Source of the DNA: Carex sylvatica
Taxonomy: Eukaryota; Streptophyta; Magnoliopsida; Poales; Cyperaceae
Direction of reading: 5' to 3'
Assembly (NCBI GenBank): GCA_964058845.1
Contig: CAXKVR010000320.1
Span: 1-20,197 of the forward strand
DNA length: 20,197 nt
Numbering within the stretch: position 1 is the stretch's first letter; every line of letters begins with the position of its first letter. The position numbers and the translations under genes are program-made. Below are positions 1 to 9,300 of the stretch, in pieces. Under the pieces are notes generated by a model. The model did not search any database, was not told the origin of the DNA, and was given only the letters and a program-made list of their open reading frames with translations.

Positions 1-736
1 AAACTAAATTTCACCTTTTGTACTGCACACTGGGTCAGATGTTTGTCTAGAGTTTCATTTATTAACTCCCTCATCATACCAAGTAATATATCTGTTTCAG
101 AATGGAAACAATTGCATGAGTATGACATTGAAATGCAGCAGGACTTGTTTGATTTTAATTTTTGAACTCTTCTGGTACATAAAATTGGTAGATAACCTTC
201 CATTTATTACCGGAAAAGGAATCAAGATAAGGATTGGAGCCAATTGACATTAATCTTTCATGGGGAATTGGGGATTAAAATTTCCAAAATTCAGAATCAA
301 ACTTTTAGAAGTTACAAAATTTCAGAATTGAGGGATTTTGTGTAGGTAGCGTAGTGCACAAATGCAATAATAGGATAAGTTACACCATTTTAAACCATTG
401 AGATCATAAAAGATAAAACAATATGATCCACATTACTCTTAGAATCAAATTACTTCCAAGTGAAGATTTCAAAATTAAAGTGATTAATTGCAGCAGCATT
501 TGTAGACATTGTACAAACTTACTATTTTGTGGAAAATTCGTAGCTTCTTCAGTGGAGATGAGAGTGGCGACGATTTTAGTTTCATCCTTTGAAAAATGGT
601 TGAGTGTCCATGAAAGAATATCTTTCCCTTCATCATAGTTCGGAGGCAAACAAACATATACCTGTTGTTCTTCCTTTACCTCTGTGGTTGCCATTGATGA
701 TTCACTAATTGCAGAAATAGAGCTTCGGATAACACC
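1..736 (-). CDS. 5' part of a third PUB33-like (USP/kinase/U-box) gene, running off the left edge
   Basis: Two coding exons are visible on the minus strand. Exon 1 has a short 5' UTR after a possible acceptor at 737-738, its ATG at 694-692, and ends at 523 before a strong donor, GTAAGT. Exon 2 runs from 91 down to 15, with an acceptor CAG at 94-92 and a donor GT at 14-13. Exon 1 encodes a peptide starting MATTEVKEEQQVYVCLPPNY. It aligns with exon 1 of the two plus-strand genes here (VFVxxPExYEDG, LSW, KDKTKI). Exon 2 ends in LDKHLTQCAVQK, matching VLNKYLSHCAAYK of gene 2. Intron phases are also the same: phase 1 after exon 1 and phase 0 after exon 2. This part is the USP-like N-terminus; kinase and U-box exons are predicted beyond the window and are not seen. 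A possible further 5' UTR exon ends near 814 (donor GTAAGC). Confidence 0.8.
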
Positions 737-1221
737 CTGTTATAAGCAAAATGAACAGTTAAAATGGTATAGTTATGTATAGGAGGAGAGAAGAAAGTCG
801 TTAATAACGGGTTGGCTTACTCTTTGGGCTTCATTGAATGTGTACCCTTTAATTATCATTGCTTGCACAAATCATTCTCAATTTTTGAAACGACCAAAAT
901 AAAATCAGGTTTAGTTTAATTGAGATCAACAATATATATATATCTTATGAAAGTTGTCCTTCGCAATGTAAAATATTAACTCTTGTAAATTCAGATATAA
1001 AAACTTTTTTAGGTAACCGCATGGGCAAAATAAATAAAAAATTATATTAGAGGACCGAAATGTAATATAAAATATAATATATATGTGTGGTAACTAAGAT
1101 TTGAACTCAGGTCTCTACGACGATAAGTGGAGTTTTGACCACTGTAACTCAAGAAAATATATATTTAGCATTTTATGAGGAAGATTGAATTATATAAACA
1201 CTTTCAAAAATTATAAATATA
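737..1221. other. 5' flank of the minus-strand gene; no gene seen
   Basis: This AT-rich stretch lies upstream of the minus-strand paralogue and should hold its 5' UTR intron and promoter. A GTAAGC donor-like site on the minus strand near 814, facing the acceptor at 737-738, suggests a small 5' UTR intron. No open frame of note was seen on either strand, and no convincing TATA box could be assigned. Confidence 0.4.
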
Positions 1222-1534
1222 GGTCATATTTGATTATGAAGTAAGAGGTGGAGTATATTTTTTACTCAACAAATGAGGAGCAAAATATGAGTATAACATG
1301 AGTTAATTCGGAGTAAGATACTTCACTTCTCTAGACATATTAATTAATTTCATAGTTATCTATCTATATAGTCCACTTTCATAAACACAAATTTATTTTC
1401 CAACATCTTATAACTCTTCTAGATAGATTAATTTAAACAATGATTTATACTACCAAATAAGATGTAAAAAATAAAGAATAAATGAAGTAAACAATTTAAT
1501 TCTTATTAACTTTACTCCACAATCAAATATGACC
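1222..1534. mobile_element. MITE with 23-bp terminal inverted repeats
   Basis: The left end GGTCATATTTGATTATGAAG continues to 1244. The right end (1512-1534) is its reverse complement with two mismatches in 23. The enclosed 313 bp are AT-rich and non-coding. Size, lack of an ORF and terminal inverted repeats fit a miniature inverted-repeat transposable element. The GGTCATATTTGATTG-type terminus resembles Tourist/PIF-Harbinger ends, but the family call is inference. The flanking trinucleotides (ATA left, AGA right) are not a clean target-site duplication, so the insertion is probably old. Confidence 0.8.
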
Positions 1535-1936
1535 AGAAAGAATAAAATTTCTAATTTGCATTTATGGGGATGACTTGATCATTCTGGATTCTCTTGATTA
1601 ACTATTAAGTATGAATAAAAAAATCTACAAGTGTAGATAACAGATACAAAATACTACATCTAATTTTTTTTTTCTTATTATATATCTATTTGATTAGATA
1701 ACGGAAAAAAAAAAAAAAAAGGGAGAACACAAAGACCGACAATGGAGGGCACTAAGCAATTAAAGAAAATGAATACCAAATTTCATATGGGACTGTTATT
1801 GACTAGATCGTGCTTTCCTCACAGAATACGAATTACCTATATATTGAGGGACAAATAAAAAATTAATAAAGAAAATGGGAGCTATATATTTTACACATCG
1901 ATGAATCTTTCTAAAATAAATAGTCAAGTCAAATGA

Positions 1937-1966
1937 GGGGAGGGGGGGGGGGGGGGGGGGGGGGGG
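1937..1966 (+). repeat. Poly-G homopolymer (25 uninterrupted G)
   Basis: GGGG at 1937-1940, one A, then 25 consecutive G up to 1966. Such long G runs are uncommon in plant DNA, are able to form G-quadruplex, and are prone to sequencing and assembly error. Confidence 0.95.
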
Positions 1967-2014
1967 TGCAATCCATGTTCTAAAAATATAAAACAGGAAA
2001 GTGAATATGAGAAT

Positions 2015-2400
2015 GTGGAAAAAGTATACGAAAGAAGTATTCTGATGTTATATAAAAATTGCGATAAAAAATTACTTAAAATTGTCATTTTTTTAATATA
2101 ATATAAAGTTTTCAGCTAACAAAGATATAATATGCAGTCTATATAGCTGCATATGCGTATTCGAATGTAATATGCATAGAAATCTGTATGTGATTAATTT
2201 ATATGGTTCTGCATATGTAGCGGCATACTTGTTTATGTATATATGTGTGTGTGTGAGAGAGAGAGTGAGATCTCATTATATTACAAGATTGTGTGAGAAA
2301 GTATACAAAAGAAGGGTTTTAATGTAGAGTGTAATATGAGAATTGTGACAAAAAATAACTTCCAAGTCAATTTTTTATATTATATTGAGTTTACAATTAA
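2015..2400. repeat. Diverged direct repeat pair with a microsatellite between
   Basis: About 100 bp at 2015-2115 is repeated at 2292-2400 in the same orientation. Shared landmarks, in order, are GAAAGTATAC-like, AAAGAAG, a TTGYGAYAAAAAAT block, and a T run leading into an ATATTATAT-type stretch. The copies differ by many substitutions and small indels. Between them lie palindromic GCATATGC-type sequence and the (TG)n(AG)n tract at about 2236-2270. Confidence 0.5.
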
Positions 2401-2490
2401 CTAGAATAAAAAATAATCATTAGTCTATAATATTTTTTTTTATAAAAGTGAAATAATCCACATGTTTCATTATGAAATTATCATAGTGTT

Positions 2491-3125
2491 TTACAAATTC
2501 TGATAATAAAATGCCTCAACAAGTAATACAAGAGGCAACTATATCAACAAAAGAGGAATCCTAATAACAGCTAGCTAAGCAACAATCTAACATAATAACA
2601 TAAGATAGTAAAATACTACAATTATTACAACACATTATTGCTATCAATCCAGTGCATCATCAGAAGGAGAACTAGAGGCAAGAGAGTTAAGAATTAGATG
2701 TAAATTTAGAAGAGTCAGAGGGAGGAACAATAGAGTGAGGGAGCAATCCAGCAGTCCTATCAATTTCATTATAGGCCTCCTGGTCAGCTAAATATTCCTC
2801 AGATCAGACGTGCAAATCTAATTCCAGGGAGTTTTGTTGTTCCTGGCTATTTGAGTCTAATATCTCTATGATGGTGTTGTCTGATGCAAAGAGCCAACAT
2901 CAAAAGGAGGCAAAAGAGTTAATTTAAAAAAGGAGTTATCATTCCTACTCTGACACCAGTAAGACAAGAAATAATAGAGGAAGCAATAGAAGCTATAGAT
3001 GGAATAGGGGCATTGTTAAAGCAAATTTTATATCTAATTAACCATAAAATTCAGCAGCTCTAATTAGTTCTAAGAGTAATGTATCTCTAAGTGATATACT
3101 TCTATCTAAATCCCAAAATGGATAA
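2491..3125. pseudogene. Degraded coding-like remnant, family and strand unresolved
   Basis: This block is less AT-rich than its flanks and breaks into long stop-poor stretches on both strands. On the minus strand, segments at about 3121-3041 and 2860-2690 share one frame and end in a Ser/Asp-rich tail, with a stop at 2646-2644 reached through a frameshift. Internal stops occur at 3040-3038 and within the second segment. On the plus strand, stop-poor segments lie at about 2655-2790, 2740-2870 and 2935-3062. Either way several frameshifts and stops are needed, so it is dead. No family motif could be assigned. An old transposon gene or an endogenous pararetrovirus fragment are candidates only. 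Confidence 0.3.
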
Positions 3126-3262
3126 TCAGTTATAAAAAAAAAAAAATGGATAATCAGTTATAAAAAAAATGATATCAATATTTCAAACAATAGACTTGTG
3201 CGGAACATTTTTTTTTTTGGGTCAGAATAATCAAAATGGATAATCAGTTATAAAAAAAATGG
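3115..3262 (+). repeat. Three copies of a 22-bp motif
   Basis: The motif ATGGATAATCAGTTATAAAA followed by more A occurs from about 3118, 3146 and 3237. The first two are head-to-tail with a 28-bp period, and the third is displaced by about 65 bp. Confidence 0.8.
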
Positions 3263-4984
3263 AATTTGATTGGGCTACTGTCCATTCTTTGGTTCTAAAA
3301 TATTATAATTATTGCACCCTCAATTTGATCTTAAATACTTCCAATTGTTTCAGTCAACTTTCTAATAATTCAAATAGGCAAATATGTATGTATTAATGAA
3401 TTGAGGCTGACAAAAAAAATCGATCGTTTCAAACTGCGGATAGATTTTTAAATCAAGTTTTTAGAAAAATAGGGTTATTTGATTTATTTATTTTTTTAGA
3501 GATGGTGATGTAAAAAATCTACAACTTTCCATAAAATTTCAGAGCTGATCTGAACACGGCCTAATTATTTCACAATTACAGTCTAACATAAAAAAAAATT
3601 CAAGAAATTGGTAAATTTCAAGATTTTAAAAAAAAAATCACAATTACGGTAATTCATAAATATTTTCAAAAAAAATTGGTTCAAGATTTACACGATATGT
3701 CGATATCGGAGGAGCCATAAAAAGTCTTTGCTAAATTTCAAAAAATCATACCATGACTACAGTTACTTAATATTGAAAGAATTGAAAGAATAAGTAACAT
3801 GTTTTGTTTGAAAAAAATGAAAGAATAAGTTACTTAATATTACCCAATATTTTAAGTGTGTAATTAATTTACATGTTTTGTTTGAAAAAATTGAAAGAAT
3901 AAGTTAAAAAAAAATGAGTCCAGTTTTAATTCTTTTTATACTAAAAATATGATAAATATTTTTTTTAATCATTTCTTCAATGTATGGTAATCAGATTGTA
4001 ATTTTCTCTCATGACCAACATAGAATTTTCTCTCATTCAACAATACAAATATTTGTTCAATATTGAGAAAAAAAAAATTATATTTTAGACAACTATCTCA
4101 TATTATTTTAGTAAGCTAGAGAAGGTCCATTCTTTGGCGAACAGGTCTGTGTTCGGTATATGTTACTAATTAGATATATATTGCCAACATATGATATTAT
4201 TTGTCTTAATATTATCTACGGCCGGCCTCACAATCTTTATTTTATATATTATATGTTTCATGATCAGTAGAGTTAAAATGTATTAATAGTTTTGTGACTT
4301 AATCATGATTTCTTTCGTTTTTAAAGTCTAAATTGTCCATTCAAACTGCTCAACATGATTTTTATATTAAAATGTACTTGGTGACAAAATTTAATATTCT
4401 TTTTTGGAATTTATTTATTATTTTTTTAGATAGGTATAAAATTATTATTTTCAGAAGATTTTTTACCTATTTAGAAAAATAGTAAAAGAGTTCTTACAAA
4501 TATAAAATTTGGTCTCAAGCACATTTTAATACGAAAATCGTGTTGAGTGGTTCGAATTGACTATTCGATCTTTGAAAATAGAGATAAGAATGTAAAACAT
4601 AATTATAGCACAAAACCAATATATAATACATTTCAATCTATTCATGTTTCATTAAATATCTATCATAAATTATCATGTGCGATAAATTTCATAGTTTTAT
4701 TTCTCGTATATTTTTTTTGATAGGTTTATTTCTTGATATTTAATGGTGCTCTCTGTCATAAGATCATATCCGACCTATAGTACACATCTACCGTGTTGTT
4801 ACAATTTCGTCTTCAAAATAAACAAATAACCGACATTAAAGTAATATTTCCAAAAACAAATTTAAAATTCTTACGCAAAAGTTCAACCAAAAGAAGAAAA
4901 AATCAAAATTATTCTTTTGAAAATGTCAAAAATAAAAATAATTAGAAACAGCTTATGGATGTCATAATAACCAATTATTCATAC
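3263..4984. other. AT-rich intergenic DNA; no gene seen
   Basis: No open frame or family motif is supported. There are many A and T runs. A 36-bp direct repeat with one mismatch (3797-3832 and 3871-3906, period 74) contains ACATGTTTTGTTTG and GAAAGAATAAGTTA. The boundary near 4985 is where similarity to the gene 2 promoter begins. Confidence 0.5.
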
Positions 4985-5021
4985 GGCAGTGTTTCGACGA
5001 CCGTTGACTCCTCGTGGATAA

Positions 5022-5124
5022 TTTAACAGATGAGTTTTGACTTTATGCAGCGCACTAACCATATGCAGTGATGTTTTAATTCTATAGTCCGTGCGCTGCA
5101 TGAAGTCAAAACTGATCTGTTAAA
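5022..5124. repeat. Near-perfect foldback (34-bp stem, 35-nt loop) in the gene 1 promoter
   Basis: The left arm at 5022-5055 pairs with the right arm at 5091-5124 over 34 positions. There is one mismatch (G5032/G5114) and one G-U pair (T5044/G5102). The stem includes GTTTTGACTT and ATGCAGCGCAC; the loop is 5056-5090. Gene 2 has only 7 bp between the equivalent flanking blocks GTTGAC and ACTCGAGTC (12597-12603), where gene 1 has 130 bp, so this looks inserted. A foldback MITE or a young inverted-repeat small-RNA locus are both possible. Confidence 0.85.
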
Positions 5125-5220
5125 ATCATTACCCTAATACTCGAGTCATCGTCTATCCTCCCTCTTTTAGAGTCCACATATCATCTGTTATTTCTCTTTT
5201 ATAATGTTCTTCTATTATTG

Positions 5221-5260
5221 AACGTGACCCGTTCGATCTAATTTAAACGGGTGTGATCGG
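5221..5260 (+). promoter_or_regulatory. 40-bp promoter block conserved between the duplicates (gene 1 copy)
   Basis: This block matches 12701-12740 with only four mismatches, better than the surrounding promoter. It contains an interrupted inverted repeat, ACCCGTT (5227-5233) and AACGGGT (5246-5252), followed by GTGATCGG. A protein-binding role is inference. Confidence 0.5.
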
Positions 5261-5479
5261 ATGCCCTTTCTGACAAATTACTTAATTAATCTAGACCTTT
5301 TTTCCATCCTGTTCCAAAATTCAATCGAACAGCCTCTAATCAAATTAAACAATAGTGCACCGTTCTCTGGGGCCCGACTTGCAGAGAGTGATTTGAATGG
5401 ACCTTTTCTTGGCCCCTCTCTCGCTCCAGTTGTTGCCCACTAAGAGGTTTGTCAAGGCCAGAGAGCTATTATAAGAGGG

Positions 5480-6376
5480 TGTTTATCCATTAGATTTAGC
5501 ATTGGCAGTAGTTGATCTCACCAGAAAGTTCTGTTGACCAGGTAGAGACATGCTATAGAACTTAAGGTAAGTTGATTTCTGCGAAATTCTGTTTTAAACC
5601 AGCAGCTTTCTTTTTCTTAGTGCTATTCTATTTTGTAGTTTGTTAGTCTGAGACTTCTTGTGACAAGTGGCAATGCCTAATAAGCCAGGGCTAGCAAAAA
5701 AAAAAACTTAAGATGATCTGAGATAACTAATATGCCGTGATGTGATAATATCATACCACATCACATAATTAATTTTGTTTACGTGACGTGATTAAAATGG
5801 TAAATGATAGTCATGTCATATGTGATCTTGTTTTTAAGTATTTTTGTTTTTATTTTAAGGTAGTTCGTTGAAAAAAAAAAATCAGAACAAAAATGCTAAT
5901 TTTTTTCTAAAATTGCAAAATAAATTAAAATAATGAAATAATGTTGGAAAAGCTCGTCATATATAGTAATGTGTCATGTGACATGACATGATCATGTCAT
6001 TTTAATTGGCATGTCATGTCATATAATTTTTTATGGAAAGGAGAAACGTCACATGACACGCGAGTTAATTACACCATATGACTGACATACATGACGTACT
6101 GTACCTGTGATGTATGTGACGAAACCAGTAAACGTAACTAATTTCCTTCACTATTGCGTTCAACTTAACAGATTTATACCTTTATCCCCAAAATAACAAA
6201 TTTGTACCTCAAGTTATATGCTAGAGTATCATCGCTTAGCTAAAGCTTCACACAACAAGTAATGGATTTCAATTGTTTGAGAAATAACCTATGAATTGAC
6301 TTTATTAACTTAACAAATTTCTAGTTGATTTCTATGTTTCTGTTCAGGTTACTGGTACTCTCTTAGTTTGGTTTTG
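5480..6376 (+). other. Gene 1 5' UTR with a large intron
   Basis: A non-coding first exon is inferred to end at 5566 before a good donor, AAG|GTAAGTTG. The intron runs 5567-6347 to an acceptor TTCAG, and the UTR resumes at 6348-6376 just before the ATG. Gene 2 has the same layout. About 450 bp of this intron (roughly 5695-6155) are absent from gene 2. They are rich in CATG-containing palindromes and look like an insertion. Confidence 0.6.
5983..6000. repeat. 18-bp perfect palindrome in a CATG-rich cluster
   Basis: ATGACATGATCATGTCAT is its own reverse complement. It sits among many GTCATG/CATGAC words between about 5725 and 6120, inside the gene 1-specific part of the 5' UTR intron. Confidence 0.85.
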
Positions 6377-9300
6377 ATGGCAGCACAGAGTAATCCACAT
6401 AAGGTGTTTGTTGTAGTGCCTGAGATATACGAGGACGGGTTATCTGTTTTGTCATGGGTTCTTAGTTATTTCTCCAAGGATAAAACAAAAATCATCATCA
6501 CTCAAATTGTGGCTTCACCTTTCAAAGAAGTTAAGTACCTTTGATCTCCATGTTGAACCATGTAAATGAAATTAATTATCTTTTTATAGTTGTTTTAGTT
6601 TTTCCCAATTGGACTTTAGTAAAGTAGCTAAATTGATTGAACTTTGCTATTCTTATTGTTCTTTTTATCTCCAACAGGATCGTTTGACCCCAAGTTTTTG
6701 CTATTTGAGGGGGATTTGATATATCTGGTTCTCAACAAGTACATTTCACACTGTGCTACATACAAGGTGCACTGTACATTTTTACTTGTATATTTTTCAT
6801 GATTTTTCTTTTCAACTTATGTCCTCTACTAGACATGCATATTTGCTTAACTTATGTACAACTTCTAGCTATAAGCTAATTTGTTTTCCATGATAAAAGG
6901 GATTTGAGAAGCAAAATAATAATATACATATTTTGTTTTTCTTCTTGGTTCACAGTTTCAAGTTGAGAAATTGGTCCACATGGCTGACAATATTGCTGAA
7001 GGAATTGTGCAAGTCATTGCGCAGCACGGAGCTAACAATTTAGTCATGTGTTCAAAAAAAGATAATTTAGTTATGAGATCAGCTGCAGATCGGTACTGAC
7101 ATGAAATCATAGATATACTACCTCAATATGTATATAGGAAAAGGGGGTGAATTAGCTAGTATTGAGATTGATCCAAAAAAGAAAATCTGAACAATAAATG
7201 TCGTCTAAAATTGCAGTGATATGATGGATGTGACTGCAAACAAAGTGATGCAAAAAGCAAATCGGTCATGCAAGCTTTGGTTTGTTTCCGCTGGAAAACT
7301 TGTATTCACAAGGTATATTAATTTTTGAACGTCCATCATTTTAATTTATTTATATACTTTGATTTGATAGTTGTAAATTGTGTAAGTCAAATCAACACGG
7401 TCAAGGTCTTTAATTCAATTAAAATCAAATTTGAATTTATTCATCTAGCAGAGCTTATTTAAGGTTTAAATGTATGCCTGCGTCCTCCCCTATTGTTTCA
7501 ATAATAATAAAAAAAAGGTACACCACCATCGGCACCCAAAAAAAGCTGAGAAATTAACGAGTTCACCAATACAAGCATTCGAAACAGTCCGAGCTAGGAT
7601 CTGACACTGGTTTCATCAAGCATCTACGTATACTATAATATCGGGCAGTATATACAATTTATACAAATACATGGGTGGTATGATATTATAACTTGTTGAT
7701 TTGTTATCATATATATAGTTCTTGTATTTTATACAAAACAGTAGATCGGTTTCTGATCTTTATTCTATTTTGCAGACTAAATTTGTTTTGCTCTGAATTT
7801 TGAATGACTTTATAGAGAGGTGAACTCGGGTAACTTAACACCAGCTCCAACATCTGAAGCGAGGTCCAATAGGAATGGACGACCAACTGAAGCATCATCA
7901 AGCACATCTGCCAGATCAAATAATGAGTCCACAACAGAAGAGGTGATATTATAATTTATTTTAGAAAATGACTGTTAGTTCACTTGAGGATTCACCTTTG
8001 CAATCCAACCACAATGATTCTGAGGCCATAAGAGGGAGAAGTATTTTCTTTGTTCTATGAAAATATGGACAATAAAGAGTTGACAATAATATCACATGCA
8101 TGCATGGTGCCCAGCTTGAGTCTCACACGGAGCATTCAACTAAAATAAATATAAGCATTAAACATTCTCTAGTGAGATATTGATGTAGATGCTTCTTTAA
8201 TTTAGATGCTTCAGGAGGCATCAAAAGAAGCTGACAACTTCGAGAAGATGGCTCCAGAAATTGTTGCGGCCCACAAGAAAATAACCAACCTAGTAGTAAT
8301 GACTTTGATCCAAGACTTCTGATCTCCTCATATTGCTTTCAAAAAAAAAAAATTTAACTTTTACGATATAAATCCATTTGTCTTGAAATTGTATATTACT
8401 GCTAAATTTAAGACTTAAACATTGCAGAAAAAACTATCGAAGAATTTGCAGATGGAAAAGCAAGAAAAGGATAAATTAAAACGAGAAATTCAACAAGTAA
8501 AGGAAGAGAATGACCTCCTCAAACGGCAAAGAGATGAATATTTAAACCAGATTCAGGTGTCAAATGAGAGGAGGCTTGCATTGGAAAGAAAAGTTTGTGA
8601 TTCAGAAATCGTTATCAAGGATTTGAAAAAATTCTCAGCATTAAACGTGGACCACAACGACTATTTACAGAAGGAAAAAGATAATTTAGTGAGGAAAGTC
8701 GAAGAACTAAGCAGCTCCTCATCTATTTCATTGAATTCTGAGTTTTCCTTGCAAGAACTGCAGCAAGGAACCCGGAATTTTAGTGAAACATTTAAGATTG
8801 GAGAAGGTGGATTTGGACGTGTATTCAAAGGTTCTCTTCGTCAAACCACGGTAGCAATTAAGCTGTTGCATTCTCAGAGCCTACAGGGCATAGCACAATT
8901 TAAACGGGAGGTAAATTTAATGTCTGCTTATAAAAAATATGGTTCAGAGAGAACCAGAGTATGGCCAAATGAAGTTGTACAATTAAGTGCAACAAAGTAC
9001 GTTGGATGCATTCTAGCGTGGCATCGGTGGTGGTGATCTGTTTGACCATATATCACATTATAAACTTGCTAATTAATTTTAGTGAAAATATTTGAAAGAT
9101 TGTCCTTTATTAATTACAGATTACCATCCTCACTAAAGTGAGGCACCCAAACCTAGTAACACTTATCGGAGCCTGCTCAGATGTATCGGCACTTGTATAT
9201 GAGTACTTATCTAATGGAAGCCTTGAGGACCGTTTAACCTGTGCCAACAACACCCCACCTCTGACATGGCAGGCGCGCACCCGCATCATCGGTGAGATCT

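Larger units (their letters stand above)
1535..2490. other. AT-rich intergenic DNA with simple repeats; no gene
   Basis: No coding frame is supported. The stretch contains a 16-nt A run (1705-1720), a poly-G run (1942-1966), a TG/AG compound microsatellite (about 2236-2270) and a diverged direct repeat of about 100 bp (2015-2115 and 2292-2400). Confidence 0.5.
4985..5480 (+). promoter_or_regulatory. Promoter region of gene 1
   Basis: This is recognised by similarity to the region upstream of gene 2. Shared blocks are GACCGTTGAC (5000-5008, with a W-box core TTGAC), CTCGAGTC (5140-5147), a 40-bp block at 5221-5260, and an ACTAAGAGGTTTGTCAAGG block ending near 5457. A TATTATAAGAGG stretch at 5467-5478 could be a TATA element, but gene 2 has TAATAAGAGG instead, so this is weak. 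A foldback at 5022-5124 is present only in this copy. Confidence 0.6.

Noticed and set aside
1081..1150. GATTTGAACTCAGGTCTC considered as a tRNA or SINE B-box
   Set aside because: No A-box, cloverleaf or 3' tail could be found around it.
2236..2270. TG/AG tract considered as a GAGA-type promoter element
   Set aside because: No gene start lies nearby; it is a compound microsatellite.
3115..3262. Regular 22-bp repeats considered as a CRISPR-like array
   Set aside because: There are only three copies with unequal spacing in plant DNA; this is ordinary local duplication.
5261..5443. Plus-strand open frame of 60 codons upstream of gene 1
   Set aside because: It lies in the shared promoter; the gene 2 counterpart does not keep the frame. 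Conservation follows DNA blocks, not codons.
7707..7934. Minus-strand open frame of 75 codons
   Set aside because: It is antisense to exon 5 and intron 4 of gene 1, with no independent support.
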